Positions 27,721-40,178 of a DNA stretch of 64,000 nucleotides are shown piece by piece. The stretch comes from Sympetrum striolatum. Its lineage: Eukaryota; Arthropoda; Insecta; Odonata; Libellulidae. The stretch's first letter is position 1. Every line of letters begins with the position of its first letter. A program made the position numbers and the translations under genes. The DNA lies in assembly GCA_947579665.1 (NCBI GenBank), contig OX388349.1:18074459-18138458 (forward strand). The letters are read 5' to 3'. Below the pieces are notes generated by a model, which saw only the letters and a list, made by a program, of their open reading frames with translations, searched no databases and was not told the origin of the DNA.

Positions 27721-30700
27721 ATGGATTCGTCGAACAAGAGGCTGTTCCTAACCGGAGCGTCAGGGTTATTAGGTAGGGCAGTATTGAAGAAGTTCAGCGA
27801 GTATGGCTGGGAAGTTCTTGGAACTGGATTTTCAAGGTATATCATAATTATCCTCCTTACAGTCGAAATTAGTTTAAATTAATCCTTGCTTAAAATAGAT
27901 TGTAATTCTTAGGATTTCACCGCCGCTCGTCAAAGTGGATCTTCATGATGTCTCATCGGTTCAAAAGATGATAGCCGAATTTAAACCGACATTTATCATT
28001 CATAGTGCAGCAGTTCGGTTTCCAGATCAAGTGGAATCAAATCCAGAGGCAGCTGTAAGCATGAACGTTAAAGTCACTCAACACTTATCGAGCATAGCAG
28101 GTAAGAACTAATTTAATGATTTGTCATTGACTCGCTGATATTCCATTTCCAATGAACTCCTTACATACAAAACATGGATACCGTATGTCATTCAAATTTA
28201 ATAGAGGTATGCTAATAAAATGTGAAGTTTAGTATGATATAAATAACACAACTTCACATTTTAACCACTTGTATTAGTAACTCGTATATAAGAAAAGAAT
28301 CTCCCATTTTGCCTACTTATCATTATCAAAATAAACTAATAAAGATACATAATGCGTTATGAATCTATTAAATGTAAATTAATTTAGTTTACGATTTGTG
28401 ATGGTTATTGAAACTATCCATAAATCTATTGATTAAAACTTAATTTAGTTAATAAGCATAAAATTATCTCCATTGAAGTTGGTATGATGAATCTAAAAAT
28501 CATCTTAGTATGAAATATGGCATTAAAATGTCTTAATATGATGCATTGAATTGCTACCTCAACATTCTTTTATACGTATGTATGCATGGATTTTGAATTA
28601 TTATTTTGGCTTAACATGTATAAATTAATTATTATTTTATTTATAATGAAGAAATGGATCTGAATAGAATACATTTGAAATTTTAGAACAAAAAGTAACT
28701 TTGCTATTCTGTAAGTGTTGTAGTTTAGTACATTTTAAGTAGTACAAGATAAATACATTACATTTATACATTCTGGCAGTCCTATAATTTACCCATTATT
28801 GGATAATCAATATCTTCGTATGGAGTTTTAGAATCAAATTTGGAAATTTTGAGAAGTATTAGTATATCTTTGAATGTATGGCTTCTGCATCTTTGAACAA
28901 TTCTCAAGTTTAGGCTCTGTGCCAAAAATGTCATAGTTTATGGATGATAATTGGATGTTCCTAACGTAGCTGTAGAAGTTGATGATACTAAGTGATAATT
29001 TTTTACATCGAGTTTTCCTCTAGATAAATGTTTTCTTGCAAGTTTACAGACACATTATTGTCATACTAAAATAGCAAAATATTTTTCATCTTTTTTTTTC
29101 AGATAAAATTGGGGTACCTCTCCTATATATTAGTACAGATTATGTTTTTGATGGAAAGAAACCACCTTATAAGGCGGAAGACCAACCTAACCCTACGAAT
29201 TTATATGGCAAAACTAAACTGGAAGGAGAACTGGAAACGATTAAAATAAATAAAGGTCAATATATTATAGTAAAACTGAAATTTAAATAGTATGCTTAAG
29301 GATATTTTAATTTATCTTAGAACTTCCAAATACTTCCTCAGTTTTTATCTGAAATAATAACAGTGATAATGTATGTAATGTTAATATCTTCGTTTTGAAA
29401 ACTGCTCCCTGTGTAGGTAATTTAATTCTTCGAATACCTGTATTGTATGGAACTGTTGAAAAGCTGTCAGAGAGTGCAGTCACAACTCTCCTTGAGCCAT
29501 TGCTCAATACCAGTAAGCCATGCAGCATGTCCAATTATGAGCGCCGGTACCCTTCTCATGTGAATGATATTGCTGAAATATGCCATCGTCTTGGCCAGAA
29601 AAAACTGGAGGTATGTATCCTTAACAAGAGATAAAATAATGATATGGTGCAGGATTTCCCAATTCCTTCAGCTGTCACCACTGCCTTGGTTAAACTGAAA
29701 ATATGGAGTTAAATAAAAATCTTCTGTTTTCTCAACTTCTCAGTTGTCTAATATGAGTACATACGCTACTTTTTAAATCTGTATCCAAGGTTTTCAAAAT
29801 ATTTCACTATTTTTGTTTTAAAAACACCATTTACTAATTACTTTACTGATTACTTATTGAACTGACATGTGCCTTTATGGCAATGAAAGTTTATTTAGAA
29901 AGTATTGATGCATAACGGATATATTTTGGTGCCCTAGTTTAAACAAATTTTCTGGAAAATAAGAACTTTAAGGTTAAGATGCTTAACTTTTAAAACTTGC
30001 AGTAATTGGCAATATTCAAAGACTTAGCCAAAGGTTCTCTAGTTGCGGAAATTCTAATAATGTTGTATAAGTAGTCTAATTTCAAAATTAATTAAGGGTG
30101 TTTGACACAATGCAATTTATTGCACAAGTTAATACATGGAAATATGCACCATAAATATTACTTCCCCTAAAATTAGAAAAGAGCCCCTGTCCTATTTCCA
30201 TGCATTCATCAATGTAAATTTCACTTCTATCTGCATCTTTCCTTTTAATTATTTGTGCAATATATCGAATCATGTAAAGCTGCCTTAGCAGGCTGCTTAG
30301 AGTTGGATAGGCTTCAAAATTTTGCATAGTCAGTAATTTTTTGCTTTAAAATTTTGGATAATCTTTTAAGCGTTATCTCATTGCATTGGATACCATTATC
30401 TTTCTTTATGAATCATTTTATCAGGAAAGTCTTTTTTTATCATTCCCCTCAATATCTCTGAAATTGAATTGAGTCACTTTTGCTGATAATACCTTTTATC
30501 AAAAGTGGTGATTCATAATTTCTGGTTTCAAACTTGCTGCTTTTGATTCATCAAGTCTATTTATAATCCAGTAGGGTAAATGTGCAATGATGATGGCATT
30601 TGCCTTCTAAATATGTACCTAATTTTACATCCAGTTTAGATGTTTATGTCATTGATGAAAAAGGCTGGCAATCATTGATAGGGTAATTAATTAATTAAAA

Positions 30701-31384
30701 GCATTTTTATGCCCTAAATTGCTTATTTAACAGTAGAAAGATAAGAATTTTCCGTACTGATCACATTTTGTCATGACTTCATGTATTTTTGTATTCTGTG
30801 TCATTAGTATGTAATGGAATTTGCCCATTGCTAATATAAAATAGTCAAACTTCAAATCCTTAAATTTATTATTTTTTAATTTTCTGATGGCAGAGATTTT
30901 ACCCAAAACTTGTTCCTAATAACTTGAGGTTTGTTCACTGATGTATTCATTTTTTATTGACTTAAGTTTTAGTTTGCTTGTGTGCTTCCTACATTTCACC
31001 TCTTTAACTTATTTAATTAAATTCTGAGTGTGCTAAATCTTGCCAGTTAAGGATGCTATCGACATTGTCCAGTTAGCGATGTTAATTTTTTCTACCTTTG
31101 TTGCTCTTTAGGATCCATCCATATGTGGCATTTTCCAATGGAGTGGTCAAGAAATGTTTACAAAATATCAAATGATTTGTAAAATGGCTGAGATTTTTAA
31201 CCTTCCTTGCGATCATATTACTCCAGTTGACGGACCAGGTTCAGGCGCAGTTACAAGACCATATGACTCACAAATGGATGTTTCGTCATTGGTACAATTG
31301 TTTGGGAAGATCCCCCATCATACTCCTTTCAGTGAAGGAATCAAGGAATCTCTTCAGCCATGGATTACGATGAAAGCACAATAG
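27721..31384 (+). CDS. MAT2B: Methionine adenosyltransferase 2 subunit beta, five exons
   Basis: Exons: 27721-27836, 27913-28100, 29103-29255, 29417-29610 and 31112-31384; all introns are GT-AG and frames join, giving about 307 residues (human protein about 334). MAT2B is the non-catalytic partner of the S-adenosylmethionine synthetase MAT2A and tunes its kinetics; it belongs to the extended short-chain dehydrogenase (RmlD-like) family. Seen: N-terminal Rossmann motif GASGLLGR (about residues 12-19), FIIHSAAV, YISTDYVFDG, the YGKTK active-site-like motif, LRIPVLYG, a segment with RYPSHVNDIAE, and FQWSGQEMFTKY near the C-terminus. The start is the ATG at 27721, just before the Rossmann strand; it is slightly shorter than mammalian forms at the N-terminus. 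Single-copy host gene with no broken frame. AATAAA signals follow at about 31566 and 31750. Confidence 0.93.
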
Positions 31385-33298
31385 CCAAAGTGAGTTGCAA
31401 ACACTTTTAAGGAATTGTGTGTTATTTACCGACTTTCATTGTCAATTGAGTAGTTGCTTTGGTTGTGAGTTTAATATGTTTAATTTCGTGGCTGGTAAAT
31501 TAGTCTGGGGGAAATTCGTATGCGTTATGTTAATCTATATGCCCTAATTATTGGTAAATGTTATAAATAAATGGAATTTAACTTTTTTAGTGGTAATTAT
31601 GATCCTTTTTATATCAAAATACGATAAACAAAGGCAAAACTATTGTTCAAATTTCAAGTCTGAGAGAATAAATGAGTCCATGCTGATGTTGTACTACTGT
31701 TATTCAGTCTTATGTTAGTCTACACGCCCTGATTATTGGTTAATGTTATAAATAAATTAACCAGTTGGGTTGGGTTGGTAGTACAACATCAGCGCGGGGA
31801 TCAATTCACCGCGTACCAGTATGTCGGGGGATCAATTCCCTTCATACGAATTCCCCCTGGACCAATTCTCCAGGTGCCATTTATGTCAATCCAATTTTAA
31901 TATTTGTTGTTCACTTTGCACCCATGACTACAACTTCTATCTTTCTTTAATTTGGTCATTGGTTCTTGCCCTTGAATCTAAACTTTCCAGAATTTTATTA
32001 ATATCTTCCTGATCCTCTTAATTCTTCTTTTTACTGGCTTCAAATTCAATCTTTTTGTTACTGGATACCATCATTATACATGGTTTTTCTAACTTAACAG
32101 ATTGTGTAGAGACTTATGGAATCATTAGTAGCAAGTTAAATTTCATCCAAAAGCAATGAATATCCACCTTTGATAAAAGAATTATCTGCATGATGAAGTC
32201 TATTCAACTTCTGAGATATCAAGACATAATAAATAAATCTTGTCTGATATGATGATCGATGGATAAGGAAATTAATAGTGGTTAATGAACTGTGATAACA
32301 TTCTTCTTTGGCCACTGTAATTCTTTATCTAATCTCAGCTGTGCACCAGGATGAAAAACCATCATTGCTTTGCAACCATTGCTTTAGAGAGCCTGGGTAG
32401 CAAATCGGGAAAAAAATTTAACATTGCTGAAAGTCAGTCATCTGCTTAAAGTAAACCATTCCTCAGATTTATTAACTGAAATCTTACAGTTTTCCTATAA
32501 AGAGATGTGATTAGATTAGCTTGAACAGTTTGAAATTATCTGCCATCATGATTCCCATACATTGTTTATCCTAAAAGAACGTCCCATCTCCTCAAACTGA
32601 ATGTAGCTCTTTTCCATCCTTACCAAATCCTTATCCTTACCTCCCATAACTATATTCACCTCTTCTAATTACTCAGCTTTCCCCTGTTCCCTTTTTCATC
32701 ATGACATTATTTCACCACATATTTAAACCTTGACAGCATTTATGATTTTGGCTATATTTTTATAATAGCTATTAATAGCCAAAACTAGTTGCATAGTTAA
32801 AAACAGATTATAGATGTATTTATTTCTACAATTTTTCTATTTTATGATTGGCATTACTATATTTAACCTCCCCTGTAGATTGTTGTAAATAACTTTGGCT
32901 GATTTTTTCTTAATGCGATGATAAATCTTTTAGAGTTTCTAGCATGAAATCGAGATGATCTATTTTATTTTCTAGATGTTGATCCTCAAGTCGTGATATG
33001 TTTGTACCCTATTGGAATATTCAGTTTAGGTAGGTATAGGGGGATCCTGAGGATAATCTTGTGAAATCATTCTCAAAGAAAATGATGGAGCTTATAGCTT
33101 TAGTCCTTTTAACTTTTTTTCTAAGTCTCCTAAATTTATTGTTACTTTACATTTGTTTATAGAGTGCTGTAGTCATAATAAAATCTCATTTAGGGAGATA
33201 TAATGTTACCTATTTAATTATATTCTTTCGTTTGAAAATATAGCTCAACTGATATTAAGAAACTTAATTTGGTCAGAATTTAATAGTTCAAATCTATT
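31385..33298 (+). other. 3' flank of MAT2B with a duplicated poly(A)-signal segment
   Basis: A 48-base segment with AATAAA (31524-31572) recurs with a few mismatches at 31710-31757. The second copy sits between perfect 16-base inverted repeats (31682-31697 and 31778-31793). Just after the stop codon lies a good donor (AAAGTGAGT at 31389). The rest is AT-rich with no gene seen. Confidence 0.45.
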
Positions 33299-33807
33299 TA
33301 CCGTATTTCCCGGCCTATAAGACGCACCTTGATTTTTCAGGTAAGAATTTACAAAAACTCATACTTTGTTAGATAAGGTTGAGTGCCGGTAAACTCTTTA
33401 TCGCAAGAGATACAATTTATTAGCATAGGGATGACATCTCCATTAGCTCAATGTGTATAAGTTTTGCAGCAGCACCACATGTGAGATTAAACTAATTGTG
33501 CTACATTGTATGCATTTCCGATTTATCAGGAGATTTTTTTAAAGGAAGTTTGGTAATCGAAATATTAAAACTGTATTCCTTACTAATTAATCAAAATAGT
33601 GTTATTATCGAAATTTGTAATTAACCGAACTATTTTCAATGCCTGATATGGTGAAAAATACTTAATGGTATGCATTTATCCAGGCGAATCGGCTTGCTTG
33701 TTATACGACGGAGTTATACCCGTATACCATCGGCGCATAAGACGCAGACTGATTTTAGAGCATATTTTGGAGTACAAAAAAAATCTTATAGGCTGGGAGA
33801 TATAGTA
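33299..33807. mobile_element. Short non-autonomous inverted-repeat element (MITE)
   Basis: The ends are imperfect inverted repeats of about 24 bases: TACCGTATTTCCCGGCC at the left and the inverse of GGCTGGGAGATATAGTA at the right, both running on into CTATAAGA. It is about 510 bases long with no coding content. TA-start and CTATAAGACGC-type ends are common in arthropod and vertebrate MITEs; the superfamily is not certain. Confidence 0.6.
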
Positions 33808-35738
33808 GTAATTTTTATTGTAATTTCATACTAAAGCATTGTATTACCAAGTTTTACATTGATGTTTATTTATTTTAATTTTGTGTATTTCATTTTAAAG
33901 TAAAATTAATCTAATTTTTTTCATTTATAGGATTCATATTTCTCCAAGCGGTTCAAGTCGTTGTTTCTGGGAAACTAACTGGGGGACCATCATGTTTCCA
34001 ATCTGCTATTATTTCAAGGTTGATCAAATTTGATGAAGAAATGAGTACATTGAAGTGTTTTTTATGTGTGTAGACCTGTTTTAAGGTAATTTTATACTCA
34101 AGCATGTCAATGTATTTTTTTGTAAAATTTAAATATTTGTAGTACTATTTGCACATGTTTCCTATGAAAAATATTTGCTTATAGAATCAAGATTATTCAT
34201 TCATTCATCCATATAATGTATCATTTCTAAAATTGGGTTTGTATATTTTTGGATGAGCCATTTTGATTTTCAATTCCTTTTGTTGGAATAAAAATAGAAG
34301 TTTCATTTCACTGTTATTTTTTCTATTTTTCTGGGGAACAGAACTATAATTTCCTATAACCATGTAACTTTTTGTATGTATATTGAGACTGCCACTTTAA
34401 TGCAAGCATATAATTCATTCTGTTTTACTTTTAATGTTTCTCATGCATTACATTGTTAGTTTTTCTTCCATTTCTTATCTGGTTATCAGATTTTGGTTCT
34501 ATGTACTGCTTTGAATTTTGTCTCATTTTTATTGTGAAAGTAACATTCTTTTTTGGTTTTGATCCTCACATCCATATGTAGTTATGTTTCAGAGATATAT
34601 TTACAATGTTAACCACTATTATGGGTTTATAAAGTATATTTAGAAAAGCTTTGCATTTTTCATTCCCTGTTCATAACCTTATTGTATGGATCATAAAAAA
34701 GTTGCCAATGGAATGTGTAAAATTTATGTAATATACTGCATGCAACTTCTATATCAACCAAATTTACTTAGTTAGAACTGACCTTGCACTACTCCTATAT
34801 TACTCAGCAAGTTTTGGAACCCTTGGTCAGATGCCTCTAATATTGACTTTAGCCTAAACATAGCCAGACATTTGAATGGTCATAGCTTCTTGATCATAAT
34901 TATGAAGACTAAAATGTGCATCTTGGACAGGCTGTAGCAACTTTTCTACTAAATAAATTTGAATCTATTTTCATGTATCAGTAACTATCTAACTGTTAAA
35001 ATAGAAAAAGTGTTATCAGATGGCTTGGATTATAGCCATGGCCAGCTTTAACTTAGGCTTAATACATTCAGTGTGAAATATCACCAAATAGTTCCTCATG
35101 GCCCCTAACTGGTGTTGCATGGCCACTTGAGCAGTCCCTTTCTCGCGTTTTTTTGTTTTATTGCAGGTAGAGAGAGTAAGCCATATTCTTGGATCCTCAA
35201 ATTGCTCTTTAACCATCAATTGAAGTTCAGCATTGCTTTGTGTGATTTTTTCAGACCGTCTACAGATCTTTCAGCATCGAATGTGTTAACATCCTGAAAC
35301 CTAAGACCTCAAAATCTTGATGACCTCCTCTCAATGTTTATGATACTCTGACTCAATGATTGGCCTGTCTCCAGGCACTTTTGTTTTGGAATAACCTGTC
35401 AATAACCTTCTCGGAAACTCCATGGTTCAGTAATATCTATGAGATGGCGGGAATGTTCTAAAAATATCCAATTCAGAATAATACTATCTTTAGCTGATAA
35501 TTCAAAAGTGATTCCTGTATTATCAGTAAGAGAGATAACCTAAAGACAGAGCTGCAAAAGTACTTGAACGTTTCTGATATAATGATCTTTGAATCAAAAT
35601 AATTTTTTTAGAATACAGTTAGCTTACCAATTCATTTTTGTTGAGTATGCTTATTCTACAAAATTGCCCATAGAGATTAGTTATTATCTGTGTTTAGCTT
35701 TTTTAATTTATATATTTTAATCACATTTACTATTTACA
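33808..35738. other. Gene-poor AT-rich DNA
   Basis: No supportable gene. A pyrimidine-rich acceptor at 33915-33930 followed by about 140 bases that could be an exon, and AATAAA at about 34285, make a spliced 3' UTR for MAT2B possible. ORFs at 35016-35297 have no recognisable content. Confidence 0.3.
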
Positions 35739-36160
35739 CAGGGTGGCCACAGGACCTTGAAACCTTGAATTTTTGCTGACCTTGAAAAACCAGGAAAATG
35801 CCTTTATTTTTTTGCAAAACCTTGAAAAATCCTGATCTAACTCATTATCCTGGTTCAATCCTAAATAAACCACTAATTCAAATTCTGGCACCAGCGCAGC
35901 GCTGGTGCCAGAATTAAAACGCAACGCAAAAACTCCAAAACCTCGTGCATGAACAACCCTCGCCATTCATGCTGCTGATTTGCGTGAACCTTAATCTCCG
36001 GGTAAAGTTTGAAAGTTGTTACTTGTTTTTGTTGGAATAAATTTCAAACTTTAATTGAAGAATTGAATAAAAACCAAAAACTGTATTTTGACCTTGAAAA
36101 ATCCTCGACCTGACCTGGAAAAACCTTGATTTTTTAACAACTCATTCTGCAGCCACCCTG
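35739..36160. mobile_element. MITE with CAGGGTGGC ends and a central perfect palindrome
   Basis: The left end is CAGGGTGGCCACAGGACC; the right end inverted is CAGGGTGGCTGCAGAATG. It is flanked by a direct 5-base repeat TTACA (35734-35738 and 36161-36165). Within it, CCTTGAAAAA-type words recur, and 35881-35915 is a palindrome with 17-base arms around one base. There is no coding capacity. The superfamily is unclear; CAGGG ends resemble hAT but the target duplication is 5 bases. Confidence 0.65.
35881..35915. repeat. Perfect 17-bp inverted repeat, 1-base spacer
   Basis: The left arm AATTCTGGCACCAGCGC and right arm GCGCTGGTGCCAGAATT are exact reverse complements around a single A. This is a strong hairpin in DNA or RNA, near the middle of the MITE at 35739-36160. 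Confidence 0.95.
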
Positions 36161-36165
36161 TTACA

Positions 36166-38880
36166 ATGACTTTTACTATTTTCATGTTTAAAGCTCTAAT
36201 TCATCTTTCTATAATCATAAGTGCTGCAAATCAGGAAGGGCTTCACTAATGCAATAGTATTGGATCTCTCTTGAATTAAATGCAGTTCAGAATTTAGCTT
36301 AAACCAGAGGTTCTCAACCAATAGTTTGCATACTACTGATGGTTCTGAAGATTCTCTAGAACATTACAGGCTAATGATCTCATTAGGTCAAAGAAAACTT
36401 ACTTAAAAGAGATTTACAACTTGAAAATATATTTCAACAGCTGTATTTGTCAGTCTGCCTCTCACAAGCCTTTACACAGAACCCATGTAAGTGTAGAGCA
36501 ATTATAAGCACCACAAAAAGGGCACTATTTTTTCTGGCGAGAGTTTTCCCTTTGCAGAACATTGAGAATCCCTAGGTGCTACAAAAACTATCCAAACGAA
36601 ATGAATTCAATCGGAATTGAATGAAAAACTACCAAAATCATACGTGAAACTTAACCTATAAATAGATGGTGCATTTCCTCGGTACAATACAAAAATATCA
36701 CAGCATAAGATCGACTAGGAAGCATGAAAATCTGAGTAAAAAGAAAATGTAGTAAAATATATTTAAAAGCACTTATTTTGTTGATTTATCAACTTCCATC
36801 ACTCTTTATCTCAAACGGCATTTTCACAATGCATTGAACCACATCCAACCAATTATGAATATGCTCATTCAACATTTCTTATGCAATGGAAAACTAAACA
36901 TTAAAATAGAGCCGCTTTATAGAAATAAGGTTATAATTTTTCTTAACACTTATAAGGTTATTTATATTTTTTAACACGACTTCAAAGTGTGAGAAAAAAT
37001 ATGAAGTAAGAATTTCTGTTGGAATTACATTTTTCAGTCCCAAATTCATCTATGACAGATTAGAAAAAATCTGATGTGGCCAACACATGTCTTTTTCCGT
37101 ATTTATTGAAAACATAAGCCTATGCCGGTAATATATAAATAACTCCAGAACAATGAGTGTTACAGGAAAATGTTTCATACAAGCTTTGAAGTAAAAAACA
37201 TTATCTACAACTTTGGTACACAATTGTATGTACCTACATTGCATTCTGACAGAGATATGTATGAAAAACTTCCTTTTCTGGGTGAACAACTTCTGGTTAA
37301 CCATTATTGAAGAATAACTCCTAAACAATCAGTGTTAAGAAAAAATGTTTTATACAAAAGTTGTAGTAAAGTACATAATCTACAACTTTTGTGTGTAAAT
37401 GTATATACCAATATTGCATTCTTACAGAGATATTTAAGAAACAAAATTTCGTTCCGGATAAACCGTAACTTCCGGTTCAGTGATATTCTCCAAAAACTAA
37501 TCAACTCTTGGCATTGTTAGGAAAATTCTAAATATGAATTTTGAAAATGATCGGATAATTACTTTTTAAGATAGAGCGCCCACAAACTTTTTAACCACAG
37601 ACAGACACACAGACAGACATGTTCGGGAAAATAGCTAAAACATGCTCTATGGGCCCCAAAACATATATTTCCGTTGAAATCTGGAGGTCGAATTTTTTGG
37701 CGAATACAATACTTTCTCTATACTACGTATATGGAGAAAGTAAAAATCACATGGATGCATATTACCACAAACACCATGCATAATGGCGTAGCATGCAAAG
37801 TATTTCATGATGAACCCTCATGCTTGATAATGCTGAAAGAATTTTGGTGGAATGCCACACATAATGTAATAAATTATACAAAGAATATTCACCATCTTAA
37901 GTTATCTACAAGCAGCTCATAACTGTAAACAAACATAATGATGTCGGTAAAGTCAAAATAAATTTTCTATCAGCTTTCCATTCATTCAATGAAAAATCAC
38001 CATGAGTATATTTTTAATTGTCATAGTATGTGTGAAAAGCTTTCTCAATGGTCATAGTTATTTGCCATCATAGTTTTTATTATTAAAATGGCTATGAAAA
38101 TAATGGTGAAAATCAAAGAAGCCTGGGATTGTATGTAGAGTATTATACTGTCATCTGAAATGAGTAAGGAATTATATTAGAAGCTGGAAATGTATAGGAA
38201 AATAAACAATGTAGAACAGTAAATAAAAACATGTCACACGTGTCAAAAACAATCTTATTCCAGTAACAGTTTCATCCCTCAGTCTGTTCAGACAGGCTGA
38301 ATGGAGTATCATCCAATCTACTATTAACTACCATTAGCTACGAGAGAAAATAGAATCTTTCTAGGCATGATGATGTGTTAGGTAGTTTGCCTTTCCTTTC
38401 TTCACTCAACTAGAATGGTTTATGCGGAATAAATCCATGTAAGCGAAGCAGAATGACAAGTAACACTTTTCGTAACATTACAAACCTTGATTAGTATCGT
38501 TATTCTGCTACACTCATGCCTGAGTAATTTAATAGCATCACAGCCATGCACAAGACTGAGAGGTAAATGAATTAAAGAAATTGTTCTGCATCCTCAACCA
38601 AAAATAAAATGACAAATAATCCATCCAGATATGATTGCAGGAATGAATCGTAAAAGAAACTTCAATAGTTTATTCCAATCTAAACATGAATGGTACATTC
38701 ACGAAAGAAATTGTACACATTTTCAAACAAATTCCTCTTGATTTGTAAAATAAAGTAATTTAGAGATTCATCCAAGGATATCGAAAGGAAAATACATGAT
38801 ACATGTACCAATTTTGGAATAAAAATCGCATCATAAGAGCCTATAGAAATATAGCATGATATCATACTATATATATATAT
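36166..38880. other. Gene-poor DNA with a hAT-like fragment and an imperfect duplication
   Basis: 36308-36580 has ends CAGAGGTTCTCAACC and (inverted) CTAGGGATTCTCAATG, resembling a hAT-type MITE, but no target duplication is clear. About 37130-37300 and 37310-37500 are diverged tandem copies (words such as CTACAACTTT, TTGCATTCT and ACAGAGATAT). They are followed by an ACAGACAGAC run and a hairpin at 37710-37742 (TACTTTCTC...GAGAAAGTA). No host gene seen. Confidence 0.4.
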
Positions 38881-39465
38881 CATATATATATAGCCTTTTA
38901 TTTATTTATTTAATGAGCAAGGTGCCCATTTTAGAATATAAAATTTTATAAAAATAAGATACAAAAATACAATATAAAAACTAATATCACAAGATAGCCA
39001 TAAAAGTCACAGTGATTCAATATAAAAACAAACATTATATATCATAAAATATTTACATTTCTTTTCAAATAATAAATGAACTGCTGCAATGACAAGAAAA
39101 AGATATCTATTGAATATGGGAGGTTATTATAGCTCTTCTCATAATTCTTGCAATAGGACCACTAAAAAGGTAATTATTATGATTAAAATTAACATGAAAT
39201 AAATTTGTTTTTCTGGTTTTACAAAATGGAACATTGAAATTAACAGTTTACATAATTTAAGGACAATCAATTACAGAATGGATTAATATATAAAGAAACA
39301 ATAATTCTTGAAGGTTTGTACGTTGATGAAGGGTTGGAAGCCCTAATTCATACATTATCTTGGAATATGAAATATTATCAGTTGGGTATATAGTGTAGTT
39401 TAATTGCAATCAAGCGGATGAACCTTCTTTGAATAATTTATAATTTAGCTTGATAATTATACAAC

Positions 39466-40063
39466 TTAAGTTGCCTGACGGGGGTACCACATACATGAAG
39501 CATACTCTAAGGTTGGACGAACAAGGGAACAACATAGATGCTTTAGAGCATGAATGTTTTGGATGTCATTGGTGCTTCTATGTAGAAAACCTAACATTTT
39601 AAAAGCCCTACATATAACAAAATCAATATGTGAGGATAAATTCAGCTTATAATCAAAATATACACCAAGGTCTTCAGTCACAGACACTTTCAATTTTTTT
39701 AGAATCAATGAAGTAATCAACATGTATAAGTTTATGTATCCTACTAAACGATATGACATAAAATTTGTCAATATTTAAATCCATCAGATTATTGATACAC
39801 CAATCATTAAGTTTAATAAGCTGAGCTTAGAGAAAGTGACAGTCCTCAATAGTGTCAATTGCATGAAATAATTTTAAGTCATCTGCGAATAGAAGGAAGT
39901 TATTAGGTTTGATAACATCAACAATATCATTTATAAAAAGAGGAATGGACCCAGATGAGATCCTTGAGGAACCCCAGACAAGGCCAGATTCATAGGAAAG
40001 ATGTGATTTAATTTTGACAACTTGTTTACGATTAGTTAAGTAACTATGAAACCAATCTAACAT
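39466..40063 (-). pseudogene. Reverse transcriptase remnant, frameshifted
   Basis: Two open pieces (39827-40063 and 39466-39771) of one reverse transcriptase, with the FADD catalytic box (FLLFADDLKLF) kept and the thumb-side motif LVRPTLEYASCMWYP kept, but joined only through frameshifts and stops. Dead copy. Confidence 0.75.
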
Positions 40064-40114
40064 TACACCTCCAAAACCTATTGCAGCTAACTTAGCACAC
40101 AGAATTTCATGATT

Positions 40115-40178
40115 AACCCTGTCAAAAGCCTTGCTAAAATCAGTTTATACTGATTTTAGCAAGGCTTTTGATAGGGTT
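40115..40178. repeat. 30-bp inverted duplication inside the reverse transcriptase gene
   Basis: Left arm 40115-40144 and right arm 40149-40178 are inverted copies with one mismatch in 30 and a 4-base spacer. The duplicated piece codes the TDFSKAFDRV motif. It is followed by a duplicated TTTAATTTTAATAA word. Confidence 0.9.

Noticed and set aside
35016..35297. Overlapping ORFs on opposite strands
   Set aside because: No domain, no splice context, AT-rich intergenic DNA; chance ORFs.
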